The notes under the pieces are model-generated. The model saw only the letters and a list, made by a program, of their open reading frames with translations. It did no database searches and was not told the origin of the DNA. From an uncultured Alistipes sp. (GTDB taxonomy: Bacteria > Bacteroidota > Bacteroidia > Bacteroidales > Rikenellaceae), in NCBI GenBank assembly GCA_904502285.1, contig CAJGEC010000005.1:1-64000 (forward strand): a DNA stretch of 64,000 nt. The letters run 5' to 3'. Numbering within the stretch: the stretch's first letter is position 1; every line of letters starts with the position of its first letter. Of the stretch, positions 34,954-43,720 are shown piece by piece. A program made the position numbers and the translations under genes.

Positions 34954-34990
34954 GCCACAAATTGGCAGATAAAGGTTGTAGGTTTGTGGC
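34954..34990 (+). promoter_or_regulatory. Inverted repeat overlapping the promoter of the AAA+ gene
   Basis: GCCACAAA (34954-34961) and TTTGTGGC (34983-34990) form a perfect 8-bp inverted repeat with a 21-bp centre. TAGGTTTG (34979-34986), a match to TAnnTTTG, overlaps the right arm, so a protein bound to the repeat would cover the promoter. Start codon 38 bp downstream. Confidence 0.45.
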
Positions 34991-35027
34991 CGAAAAGATG
35001 ATTGTTTAACCGATAAGCTGAAAGAAG

Positions 35028-36719
35028 ATGAGACGAAGGATTGATGACTTAGAAGAGGAGAAGAGGGTGTGGAGACCTCGTAGAATTAATAATAAGATGG
35101 AGCTTACCATCATCGATGCTATTGAGCAGGTGACCCTCTTGGCCGAGGGCTCAGCCTTCTGCCCAGCCTTCTTCCGTGCCGCAAAGCGCCCATTGGAGTA
35201 CCTCGCCGAGAAGCTGTCGCTGAGCAAAGAGCAAGCGACACTATTCTCCCTATTCGTAAATTTCAGCAACGACAGTCGCATCCGACTCTATACCATAACC
35301 GAGTTTGTGGGTTGCACACAGATCGAGATTCTGCGTCGCTCGGCCGACTTGGAGGAGTTGCGTCGCCGTCGCTTCATCAAACGCACGGCACTTGGCGAGG
35401 CCTTCGGCATATCGCCAGCGGCACTGAAGATGGTCAGGGAGAATCGCCCTATGGAGTTGCATAGCATCTCTAACCTAAACATACACCAGTTCTTCGAACT
35501 ACTTAAGGTCTATATCTCTGAGCGCGAAGACGAATACTGCGAGTATGACGAGCTGAACCAAAACATCGTGGAGCTACTCAACGCAAATAGTAGCCTGCCC
35601 TTTGTGGAGAAGTTGAAGAGCTATGACCTTGACGATGAGGCGCGAATGTTCCTGTTGCAGGGGTGCAATATGTTGGTAAACAAAGATGATAGCGTCATCA
35701 CTGTCAGCGACATATCCTTCCTCTTCGACTACGACTATACCACCAAGTCACTATTCTCGAAGTTGAACGGTGGCGACCACCCACTTATCACCCTGGGCTT
35801 AGTGCAAAATGCTGGTAGCGACATCACAAGGCCAGACTTCTACGAGCTTGGACGAGTGGCCGTAGAGGAACTCTTGGCGGAGCTCTGCATCGCTGTCAAA
35901 CGCACGGAGGTTACACATAACAAGATTGCGCACACCGCCATAGAGGCTAAGTCGCTCTACTACAACCCCAGCGAGGAGGAGCAGATATCGCAACTCCAAA
36001 GCCTACTACAACCCGACCGCTTCGAGAAGGTATGTGACCGCCTCTCGTCAAAGGGTATGCGACGAGGCTTTGCCACACTCTTCTACGGCACGCCAGGAAC
36101 GGGAAAGACTGAGACCGCGCGACAACTCGCACGCCTCACAGGGCGAGATATTATTCAGGTAGATATGTCCGAGCTCAGGGATAAGTATGTGGGCGAGAGC
36201 GAGAAGAGGGTTAAAGCCCTCTTCGACAACTACCGCAAAATGGTGAAGGAGGAGCGAGTGGCACCGATACTACTCTTCAACGAGGCGGATGCCATCATCA
36301 GCAAGCGTAGCAATAGTGTCTCCTCGTCGGTGGACAAGATGGAAAATGCCCTGCAAAACATTATCCTTCAAGAGATTGAGGACTTGGAGGGCATCCTCAT
36401 TGCCACGACAAACCTCACTTCGAATATGGATCGTGCCTTCGAGCGTCGCTTCCTCTACAAGGTTCAGTTCAACGCACCCTCTATCGAGGCCAAATGCGCC
36501 ATCTGGCACTCTATGCTCCCCAACCTTACCATAGATGAGGTCAGGAGCCTCGCTACGACCTACGACTTCAGCGGCGGCCAGATAGAGAACATAGCACGTA
36601 AATATACCGTAGCACAGATACTCACCGACAGCGACACATTGCCCTTCGAGAGGGTGCAAGCGATGTGCCACGAGGAGTCGCTCGACAAAGGCCCACAGCG
36701 CAAGGCTATTGGATTCTAA
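35028..36719 (+). CDS. AAA+ ATPase with a large N-terminal domain
   Basis: 563 residues. The N-terminal half (about 1-310) is helical, without a recognised domain. The AAA module has Walker A GTPGTGKT at 354-361, and a pore-loop-like region (DMSELRDKYVGESEKRV). The Walker B is LLFNEAD (N418, E419), with Asn in place of the usual Asp, while the catalytic Glu is kept. Sensor 1 is ATTNLTSNMD, followed by the arginine-finger region FERRF. This N-domain-plus-AAA layout resembles the proteasome-like or ClpX-like unfoldase group but no family is certain. The start at 35028 follows GAAAGAAG. A likely partner is not identifiable. Confidence 0.85.
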   Translation: MRRRIDDLEEEKRVWRPRRINNKMELTIIDAIEQVTLLAEGSAFCPAFFRAAKRPLEYLAEKLSLSKEQATLFSLFVNFSNDSRIRLYTITEFVGCTQIEILRRSADLEELRRRRFIKRTALGEAFGISPAALKMVRENRPMELHSISNLNIHQFFELLKVYISEREDEYCEYDELNQNIVELLNANSSLPFVEKLKSYDLDDEARMFLLQGCNMLVNKDDSVITVSDISFLFDYDYTTKSLFSKLNGGDHPLITLGLVQNAGSDITRPDFYELGRVAVEELLAELCIAVKRTEVTHNKIAHTAIEAKSLYYNPSEEEQISQLQSLLQPDRFEKVCDRLSSKGMRRGFATLFYGTPGTGKTETARQLARLTGRDIIQVDMSELRDKYVGESEKRVKALFDNYRKMVKEERVAPILLFNEADAIISKRSNSVSSSVDKMENALQNIILQEIEDLEGILIATTNLTSNMDRAFERRFLYKVQFNAPSIEAKCAIWHSMLPNLTIDEVRSLATTYDFSGGQIENIARKYTVAQILTDSDTLPFERVQAMCHEESLDKGPQRKAIGF

Positions 36720-36807
36720 CCATAAGTAATGCAAGTAATGCATATTGCCAAGTAGAGTCGTGAGTAACTGACCATATACAGCCAAAACGATAGAGCAACG
36801 CAATAAA

Positions 36808-36845
36808 AGCGAGTAGTCCGCCAAAGACTTGGCAGACTACTCGCT
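36808..36845. terminator. Bidirectional terminator between the AAA+ gene and the PII-like gene
   Basis: AGCGAGTAGTCCGCC pairs with GGCAGACTACTCGCT (one wobble) around an 8-base loop. Read on the minus strand it is followed by TTTTATT, so it mainly ends the efflux operon. The plus-side tail is weaker. Confidence 0.82.
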
Positions 36846-36866
36846 TATAGGTTATGAACGGTGCGA

Positions 36867-37160
36867 CTACATACACTCGGTGATGTCCCACACGAAGGCG
36901 CGGGAGCCCTGCTGCTTGGTGGTGAAGTCGATCTCGCGGACAGCCTCAAGCAAGACTGGAACCTTCTCGTCCTCGACGATAGCGAGGATAGAGGTATTCA
37001 TTGATGGCCAAGCGTGGGTGCCATAGTGTGGCTCACCATCGTAAGAGCCACGGCCCTCGGTCAAGGCCCAGCGGGTGAAACCACGCACACCGTGCTCGTC
37101 GAGCATACGGTTTACACGATCGGTAAGTGCTTGGTTATACGACAAGAAAAATGCTTTCAT
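36867..37160 (-). CDS. PG0541-like, transporter-associated small protein
   Basis: 97 residues, starting MKAFFLSYNQALTDRVNRML and including VRGFTRWALTEGRG, PHYGTHAWPSMNTSILAIVEDEKV and a C-terminal KQQGSRAFVWDITECM. It has the size and 'FFLSYNQ ... HAWPSMNTSILAIV' character of the PG0541 family, small PII-like proteins encoded next to RND efflux pumps. It is the last gene of the efflux operon, 53 bp past the RND gene and before the terminator. A regulatory or sensing role is inferred from PII resemblance; no ligand is evident. Confidence 0.8.
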   Translation of the reverse strand: MKAFFLSYNQALTDRVNRMLDEHGVRGFTRWALTEGRGSYDGEPHYGTHAWPSMNTSILAIVEDEKVPVLLEAVREIDFTTKQQGSRAFVWDITECM

Positions 37161-37213
37161 CTCTGTTTATAATTTATGGTCGGTGGCCGTAACCACCGAC
37201 CCTTGTTCGACAA

Positions 37214-40200
37214 TTACTTATTCATCTGTGAGCGAATGAATGCCTCCTCCTCAGCCTCAAGGCGAGCCTTGCGCTCGGCCATACGCTCCTTGCGGCCCTC
37301 AAGCATAGCGTAGAGCGATGGAACGATAAAGAGGGTGAGCAGCGTAGAGACCAAAAGACCACCTACTACCGAGATACCCATAGGCTGCCAAATCTCAGAT
37401 CCCTCACCAAGACCCATAGCCATAGGCACCATACCGAGGATGGTAGTGAGTGAGGTCATAAGGACTGGACGCAAACGGCTCTTACCACCCGCAATAACTG
37501 CATCGGCAACATCCGAGCCTCGCTCAACGAGCAAGTTCATATAGTCCACAAGCACGATACCATTCTTCGTAACGATACCCACAAGCATAATAGCACCGAT
37601 AAGCGCGATGAGCGAGAGTGGTGTATTTGTTATATACAAGGCGATGAACACACCCGACACCGCAAATGGGATGGTGAACATAATGATAAATGGGTATGCC
37701 AACGACTCAAACTGGGTAGCCATCACAATATATACCAATATGATGATGAGCAAAAGCAGTGTCACGATATCTGCAAAGGCCTCGCCCTGATCCTCGATAG
37801 TACCACCCAACTCCAAGCTAATACCCGCAGGAACCTCATAGTCGGCAAGCATAGCGTTCACCTCGGTAACAGCGTCACCCAAAGCCACGTTAGCACCTAC
37901 AGCACCCTTAACGGTAACGATACGCTGGCGATTCTCACGCTCGATCGTAGGCGACGAGAACGACTCCTCGATACGTGCCACCTCCTTGAGCTTAACAGGC
38001 TGGCCTGTAGCGCTATAGAGAGTGATATTCTCCACCATCTCCAACGACTTGCGGAATGGCTCTGCATAGCGTACAACGATATTGTACTCATCACCATCCT
38101 CACGATACTTCGTACACTCGAAACCATAGATACGGTTGCGGATGAACTGTGCAGCAGTCGAAGAGTTCATTCCGTAATAAGCCATCTTCTCGCGGTCGAA
38201 GATCACGTTATACTCTGGCTGGAGGTCCTCACGCGAGAGCTGTGCATCACGCATAGTGCTGAGCGTAGATACCTTGCTACGCAACTCCTTAGCAACACGC
38301 ATTGCAACATCCATATCGTGGCCAAAAACCTTGATATTCACAGTACTTGCACCACCGCCCGAAGGACCGTTACCACCTCCAGGGGTTACAGAGTACTCGG
38401 TAATCTCAGGAATTGCATCAAGCTCCTTACGGAGTACATCGGCGATCTCGAAGATTGTAGGACGCTCAATATCCGAGAGGCGTGGCATACGCATATTGAA
38501 GTTGATGATATGCGAGCCAGTGTTCTGCATCGCTGCAAAGGCATTGTCCGACGAGCTTGCACCTGCAGAGGTAGATACAAGGTAGACGTATGGGAAGTTC
38601 TCGGCGATGATGTTGTCGATCTGACGAGCCACACGTGCGGTGTAGTCCACGTGTACGTTCTGTGGCAACTTGACCATCATCGTAATACGAGCGTTATCCG
38701 ATGGTGGGAAGAACTCGGTAGGCACCTTAGTAATAAGCACCATAGAGAGACCAAAGAAGGCCAAGAGCAGTGCAATGACGCTCTTCTTCCAGCGAACAAC
38801 GAAGCGCAAAGCTCGCTCGTAGATACCATCGAGCCAGATAAGGAACTTATCGATAGGCTTGTAGATGATACCAATTCCCTTGTATGTATGAGCCGCGCCA
38901 TCAATCTTAAGGAAGTATGCCGACATCATCGGAGTAAGGGTGATAGCCGCAGCGGTAGATACACACACCACGATAGTAACAATCCAGCCCAACTCTCTAA
39001 AGAGGATACCTGCCATACCAGGGATCATTGTCAAAGGCATAAACACGGCTACAACAACCAACGTAGTGGCAATAACCGAGAGCCATACCTCATTGGTAGC
39101 ATAGATAGCTGCCTCCTTAGGCTTCGAGCCTCGCTCGATATGTGTGGTGATATTCTCCAATACTACGATAGCATCATCCACTACCATACCGATAGCGATA
39201 GAGAGTGCCGAGAGCGAGATGATGTTAAGAGTAGAGCCTGTAGCAAAGAGGTAGATAAAGGCACAAATCAGCGAGATAGGAATTGTCAAGCAGATGATGA
39301 ACGTAGCACGCCAACGTCCCAAGAAGAACATAACCACAAGGATTACGAAGATGAAGGCGAACATAATAGTCTCCGAGAGGGAGTTGATAGCATCCTTAAT
39401 CTCACGTGAGGTCTCAAAAATAGTCTGCACCTCACAGTCATTAGGCAAGGTAGGGATGATCTCCTCCAAACGCTCCTGGACATCCTCGATAATCTGCACT
39501 GAGTTTGCTCCAGTCTGCTTCTGAATCATCACACGCACACCCTTACGACCATTGATACGCTCATCCATAGTAGCCTTCTCCAAAGTATCGATGATGGTAG
39601 ATACGTCAGAGAGCATAACGGTACGTCCGTTGGCATTAGATACTACGATATCGTAAAGCTCGCGCGAATCATCGAACTCCAAGTCCGACTTAAGGTTATA
39701 TACCTGGTCACCAAGGTCGAGAGTACCGGCTGGGACATTCACATTCTCAGTGGCGATAATCTGACCCAACGACTCGATAGTGAGGCCATAAGCCTCAAGC
39801 TTGTTAGGGTCTACATTCACCTGTACCTCACGCTCCTGAGCACCAATAACGGCTACTGAGCCGATACCATTAACTCGGTTAAGCTCGTTCACCATCTTGT
39901 CGTCGATAATCTTTGCCAAGGCCGCATAACTCTCGTCAGCAGTGATAGAGAGCATCATAATAGGCATCATCGACGACGAAATCTTCATTACCGTAGGATA
40001 CTCCACGTTGTCTGGAAGAATAGACTGTGTGCGGCTCACGATGTCGCGAACGTCGTTGGCAGCCTCAGTAAGGTCACAGCCATACTCGAACTCAAGGGTG
40101 ATGATCGACACATTATCCTTCGACTGCGAAGTAATCTTATCGAGGTTATCCACGGAGTTGAGCTGATCCTCAAGGACTCGGGTGATGTTGGTCTCAATAT

Positions 40201-40372
40201 CCTCGGCATTACCTCCAGGATACATAGTGATAACACTGATGTATGGCACCTCGATCTCAGGGTAATAATCGACACCGAGCTTAGTCACCGAGAATAGTCC
40301 GAAGACTATTACTGCGATGAATATAAGTGCAGTAGAAATCGGTTTTCGTACCGCGGTTTCGTATATCTTCAT
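37214..40372 (-). CDS. Efflux RND transporter permease subunit (HAE1/AcrB-like)
   Basis: 1052 residues, the proton-driven inner-membrane pump of a tripartite efflux system. It begins MKIYETAVRKPISTALIFIAVIVF (TM1). The two large periplasmic loops are about 35-330 and 560-860. The central membrane block has ALSIAIGMVVDDAIVVLEN, with the paired Asp residues of the proton relay (in TM4). There are about twelve membrane segments in all. The C-terminal PSLYAMLEGRKERMAERKARLEAEEE is a charged cytoplasmic tail. Its neighbours are the MFP subunit upstream (53 bp) and the PG0541-like protein downstream (53 bp). The substrate is unknown. Confidence 0.96.
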   Translation of the reverse strand: MKIYETAVRKPISTALIFIAVIVFGLFSVTKLGVDYYPEIEVPYISVITMYPGGNAEDIETNITRVLEDQLNSVDNLDKITSQSKDNVSIITLEFEYGCDLTEAANDVRDIVSRTQSILPDNVEYPTVMKISSSMMPIMMLSITADESYAALAKIIDDKMVNELNRVNGIGSVAVIGAQEREVQVNVDPNKLEAYGLTIESLGQIIATENVNVPAGTLDLGDQVYNLKSDLEFDDSRELYDIVVSNANGRTVMLSDVSTIIDTLEKATMDERINGRKGVRVMIQKQTGANSVQIIEDVQERLEEIIPTLPNDCEVQTIFETSREIKDAINSLSETIMFAFIFVILVVMFFLGRWRATFIICLTIPISLICAFIYLFATGSTLNIISLSALSIAIGMVVDDAIVVLENITTHIERGSKPKEAAIYATNEVWLSVIATTLVVVAVFMPLTMIPGMAGILFRELGWIVTIVVCVSTAAAITLTPMMSAYFLKIDGAAHTYKGIGIIYKPIDKFLIWLDGIYERALRFVVRWKKSVIALLLAFFGLSMVLITKVPTEFFPPSDNARITMMVKLPQNVHVDYTARVARQIDNIIAENFPYVYLVSTSAGASSSDNAFAAMQNTGSHIINFNMRMPRLSDIERPTIFEIADVLRKELDAIPEITEYSVTPGGGNGPSGGGASTVNIKVFGHDMDVAMRVAKELRSKVSTLSTMRDAQLSREDLQPEYNVIFDREKMAYYGMNSSTAAQFIRNRIYGFECTKYREDGDEYNIVVRYAEPFRKSLEMVENITLYSATGQPVKLKEVARIEESFSSPTIERENRQRIVTVKGAVGANVALGDAVTEVNAMLADYEVPAGISLELGGTIEDQGEAFADIVTLLLLIIILVYIVMATQFESLAYPFIIMFTIPFAVSGVFIALYITNTPLSLIALIGAIMLVGIVTKNGIVLVDYMNLLVERGSDVADAVIAGGKSRLRPVLMTSLTTILGMVPMAMGLGEGSEIWQPMGISVVGGLLVSTLLTLFIVPSLYAMLEGRKERMAERKARLEAEEEAFIRSQMNK

Positions 40373-40425
40373 AGTTGCACTATTTACTTATTAGTAATAG
40401 ATATGTAGTGAGTTAGGCGACTCGA

Positions 40426-41445
40426 TTACTCGTTGATAATCTCCACCTTAGCGTCGTTGGTGAGGCGCACGAAGGATGTTATAGCTACCTGCTCGCCAGG
40501 CTCCAAGCCCTCGATGATATCTACCTTATTGCCCACACGACGACCATCACGTATCAAGCGGAACTCTGCTACGCCATCCTTGATGACATATACGAAACGC
40601 TCAGAAGAGCCTGCCTGCTTCTGTACCGCTACGTCATCAACCAAGACACCCTGACGGCTACCCATATTGAATGTAGCACGTGCGTACATACCTGGGCGAA
40701 GACGCTCCTTGCTATTAGGGATGGTGATCTCCACACCGAAGGTGCGAGTTCGAGCATCCAAGGCGGGGTTGATGCGCGATACCTTACCCTCGAACACCTC
40801 ACCTGGGAAGATGTCTACGGTGATATCTACCTTCTGACCCACCTTAACGCTTGTGTAGTACTGCTCCGACACGTTAGCCATAACCTTAAGTTTGTCGATC
40901 TGCATAATGTGGAGGATAGGGGCTGCGGCGAAGAGGTCGCCATTCTCGAAGTTGCGCGCAGTGACAACACCCGAAATAGGGGATGTAATCACAGAGTTCT
41001 TACGCATATTCTCCACCATCTCCTTCTGAAGGCTGAGCGTATTCTCCAACTCGATAATCTGCTGGTCAGAGACACCTCCCGCCTCGTGTACTGGCTTCAT
41101 ACGGTTGTATGTATCCTGCACGGTAGCGAGGTTAAGCTCAAGCTGCTTGAGACTGGTCTGGTCGAGGGTAACGACAACCTGACCCTTACGCACACGGTCG
41201 CCTACATCGACCTTAATCTCGTCGATATGGAGGCCCTGTGCCGCAGGAGTGATGTCATTCTGCTTGTATGGAAGGATCTCCGAAGTGTAGACCTCGGTGA
41301 TATCCACTGAGGCAGCCTCAGCAGTACATACCTTTACAGCAACTGCCTTCTGCTCCTCTGTAGTCTCGGTTGTTGTGGTTTGGTTGTTGGCGCCGTTGCA
41401 TCCTACAAGTGCAATAGCTGCCATCATAATTAGACTCTTCTTCAT
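40426..41445 (-). CDS. Efflux RND transporter periplasmic adaptor subunit (MFP), lipoprotein
   Basis: 339 residues from the ATG at 41445, chosen over the codon at 41481 because AGGAA precedes it and it gives a clean lipoprotein signal, MKKSLIMMAAIALVGC (Cys 16). The lipoyl-like and hairpin segments are typical of membrane fusion proteins: LPYKQNDITPAAQGLHIDEIKVDVGDRVRKGQVVVTLD, then a coiled-coil hairpin, then VITSPISGVVTARNFENGDLF, then the beta-barrel IFPGEVFEGKVSRINPALDARTRTF. It links the RND pump to the TolC-type channel. Gap to TolC gene 45 bp. Confidence 0.95.
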   Translation of the reverse strand: MKKSLIMMAAIALVGCNGANNQTTTTETTEEQKAVAVKVCTAEAASVDITEVYTSEILPYKQNDITPAAQGLHIDEIKVDVGDRVRKGQVVVTLDQTSLKQLELNLATVQDTYNRMKPVHEAGGVSDQQIIELENTLSLQKEMVENMRKNSVITSPISGVVTARNFENGDLFAAAPILHIMQIDKLKVMANVSEQYYTSVKVGQKVDITVDIFPGEVFEGKVSRINPALDARTRTFGVEITIPNSKERLRPGMYARATFNMGSRQGVLVDDVAVQKQAGSSERFVYVIKDGVAEFRLIRDGRRVGNKVDIIEGLEPGEQVAITSFVRLTNDAKVEIINE

Positions 41446-41490
41446 AATATTTCCTGTTTTTTGATTATTCCGTTTAACCATTCTTTTACA

Positions 41491-42864
41491 CTACTCTGCT
41501 GCTACATAGGTCTCCACACCCAACGCCTTCTCGTACTGAGCATAAGCCGAGAGGTAGTCGTAAATCGACTGTGAGTAGCTCAACTGAGCCTGTGTCAGAG
41601 ACAACTGCGACGAGTTAAGCTCAAGGATAGTACCTGCACCAGCGTTGTAGCGTGCAAGCGCAATGTCGTAGGCGCGCTGAGCCTGCTCAACGGTAAGCTC
41701 GTTCGAGAGCATTGTCTCACGCGCAGTGAGCAACGTATTTATCGACTGCTCCACCTGAAGACGGATGCCCTGCTCGGCATACTCGCGCTGGATATCGAGT
41801 TGCTCCATCTGGTTGCGCACCTCGCGGAGCTGATTAGTCTTCTTAAAACCTGCAAAGATAGGTATAGATATCTGTGCGCCCACAGAGATAGGATACTGCC
41901 ACCACAACTTCGACTGCTCAGCACTCTGTGTAGCACGAGGACCACCACCCATAAGGCCACTGAGGTCTACACGCTCCTGACCGATATATGAGATCTGTCC
42001 AAAGGCTGCTATCATAGGCATACGCGTTGTTTGGATAAGTTTCTCCTGGTGTTCGAGCAACTCACGCTGGATGTCTAAGGTGCGAAGAGAGGTGTTCTGC
42101 GAGATATCCATAGAGTAATCCTCACCCAAGAGCACCTTCTCGCGGAAGCCGTCAAGGCTACCCTCGACCTCAATATCGACATTCTCAGGGATAGAGAGAT
42201 ACATCTTCAACTGCAACTTAGTAATCTCGATAGCATTCTCCGCCTGAAGCACCTGAGGCTTGAGGTTTGAGAGTTGCACCTGAGCGGTGATGTAGTCGTA
42301 CTCCGCAGCCAAACCATTCTCATAGAGGTTGCGAGTATTATCCACAACCTGCTGTGTGGTCTCGATAGCCTCCTTAAGCACTACCAACGACTGCTCGGCA
42401 AGCAACACATTGTAGTATGCCGAACGAATAGATGCCACCAAGTCGATGCGGTTGGCACGTGCGCTCTCAACGGCGCTCTCCATCTGCGTACGATTCATCT
42501 TCATCTGGCGATATACCGAAGGTACGAAGAGTGGGAGCGACAAAGTACCCGCTACGTTGATGGTGTTCTTACCTCCAAACGAGAAACCCTCGGTCATCTC
42601 CTGGCGACGTACCGCCAACGAGTACTGTGCCGAAGCATCAATCTGTGGGTAGAGAGACGAGATCGTCTGCTTACGCACATAGTCGTAACGCTCAATCTCA
42701 AGGTTTGCTACCTTGATGGTAGGGTTGTCCGAAAGAGCAATCTCTATCGCGCTGTCGAGCGATAGTTGAATCGTCTCTGTCGAGGCTGGTGAGGTTGCCA
42801 CCTGAGCCTGTGCTACGCCAAAAGTCGCAATGGCGCAACAGATAAGAGAAACAATCTTTTTCAT
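41491..42864 (-). CDS. TolC family outer-membrane efflux protein
   Basis: 457 residues, with a signal peptide MKKIVSLICCAIATFGVAQAQ. Two tandem outer-membrane-factor repeats follow. Each half contains long alpha-hairpins: SALRSLFVLL-type strands, AYYNVLLAEQSLVVLKEAIETTQQ in the first, and INTLLTARETMLSNELTVEQAQRAYDIALARYNAG in the second. The closing LELNSSQLSLTQAQLSYSQSIYDYLSAYAQYEKALG is typical of TolC members. It forms the outer-membrane channel of the pump. The gene is 42 bp after tetR and precedes the MFP gene. Confidence 0.94.
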   Translation of the reverse strand: MKKIVSLICCAIATFGVAQAQVATSPASTETIQLSLDSAIEIALSDNPTIKVANLEIERYDYVRKQTISSLYPQIDASAQYSLAVRRQEMTEGFSFGGKNTINVAGTLSLPLFVPSVYRQMKMNRTQMESAVESARANRIDLVASIRSAYYNVLLAEQSLVVLKEAIETTQQVVDNTRNLYENGLAAEYDYITAQVQLSNLKPQVLQAENAIEITKLQLKMYLSIPENVDIEVEGSLDGFREKVLLGEDYSMDISQNTSLRTLDIQRELLEHQEKLIQTTRMPMIAAFGQISYIGQERVDLSGLMGGGPRATQSAEQSKLWWQYPISVGAQISIPIFAGFKKTNQLREVRNQMEQLDIQREYAEQGIRLQVEQSINTLLTARETMLSNELTVEQAQRAYDIALARYNAGAGTILELNSSQLSLTQAQLSYSQSIYDYLSAYAQYEKALGVETYVAAE

Positions 42865-42906
42865 TTTACTACACTATATATATTATTTATTTCGTTTACA
42901 CCTCTT

Positions 42907-43539
42907 TTACAACGCTACTGACGTGAGGATATTGCCAAAATATTTGGTAAAACATCTATCTATAATCTCCATACCGCTCTGCGTGCAGAGTCCACGGATG
43001 AATATCACAATCGAGTAGGTCATCATCGATATTATCTCCACCGAATCTCGGTCCTCCTTTTCAGCAAGCATTATGCCCTGCACGCTCTCCTGCAACACCC
43101 TGACAATAAAGTCGCAATCGGCCGTAGTGGTAAAGTAACCACTATCGACACAGCGCTTTATCCAGCACTTCAAATCCTCAGTAGAGTTGGCATGGGCATC
43201 GTTCTCCAAGCGTACGAATACCGAAGGGTAGAAGCGCTTGAGGTTGCGACGGATGCGACTCGATACAGGGGCGTGAATAATCATATCTCGCAAGGAGATA
43301 AGCATAATCTCAAGCGAGTTGTTCAACTCTCGGCTCTGCTGAAGACGACGTTCGCGGCCCTCGGTATAGAAGAATCGTATGCTGTGATAGAGCAACTCCT
43401 CCTTGTCGCCAAAAAGCTCGTAGAGGGTACGCTTCGAGACACTCAACTCCTGAGCAATATCGTCCATACGTACCGCCTTAACTCCTTGACTAACAAACAT
43501 CTTCGATGCTCTATCAATAATTATATCACGTTGCGTCAT
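42907..43539 (-). CDS. TetR/AcrR family transcriptional regulator
   Basis: 210 residues. The N-terminal TetR HTH is clear: IDRASKMFVSQGVKAVRMDDIAQELSVSKRTLYELFGDKEELLYH (residues about 8-52). The ligand-binding C-terminal domain is about 60-210. It is the first gene of the efflux operon, upstream of tolC, with the promoter at 43563-43592. Control of its own operon is the usual arrangement in this family and is inferred here. The 43540-43720 gap is divergent, with the BACON lipoprotein promoter on the other strand. Confidence 0.93.
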   Translation of the reverse strand: MTQRDIIIDRASKMFVSQGVKAVRMDDIAQELSVSKRTLYELFGDKEELLYHSIRFFYTEGRERRLQQSRELNNSLEIMLISLRDMIIHAPVSSRIRRNLKRFYPSVFVRLENDAHANSTEDLKCWIKRCVDSGYFTTTADCDFIVRVLQESVQGIMLAEKEDRDSVEIISMMTYSIVIFIRGLCTQSGMEIIDRCFTKYFGNILTSVAL

Positions 43540-43562
43540 TGCATTGATTGTTTTTTACACCG

Positions 43563-43592
43563 CAAACATACGTAAAAAACTTGAGAAACAAA
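43563..43592 (-). promoter_or_regulatory. Promoter of the tetR-efflux operon
   Basis: On the minus strand, TTTG (43589-43592), an 18-bp spacer and TATGTTTG (43563-43570). The start codon of tetR is 24 bp downstream. Confidence 0.65.
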
Positions 43593-43611
43593 AAAAGTTT
43601 TCAGGTTTTTT

Positions 43612-43642
43612 TTTGAATATTTATAGAAATTACCTATATTTG
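43612..43642 (+). promoter_or_regulatory. Promoter of the 634-residue lipoprotein gene
   Basis: TTTG at 43612-43615, a 19-bp spacer and TATATTTG at 43635-43642. Back-to-back with the tetR promoter, 20 bp apart. Confidence 0.7.
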
Positions 43643-43720
43643 TCTAATATTTAATACTTGGTCGTTGAAGTAATGTGGCCCCGCTTCGGCTAACAACAAT
43701 CACTGTGGCCCACCCTTTTT

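Noticed and set aside
38318..39409. Open frame of 363 codons on the plus strand opposite the RND gene
   Set aside because: It lies wholly inside the RND coding sequence, has the residue composition expected of an antisense frame (Cys/Arg/His-rich, no domain) and no promoter or ribosome site.
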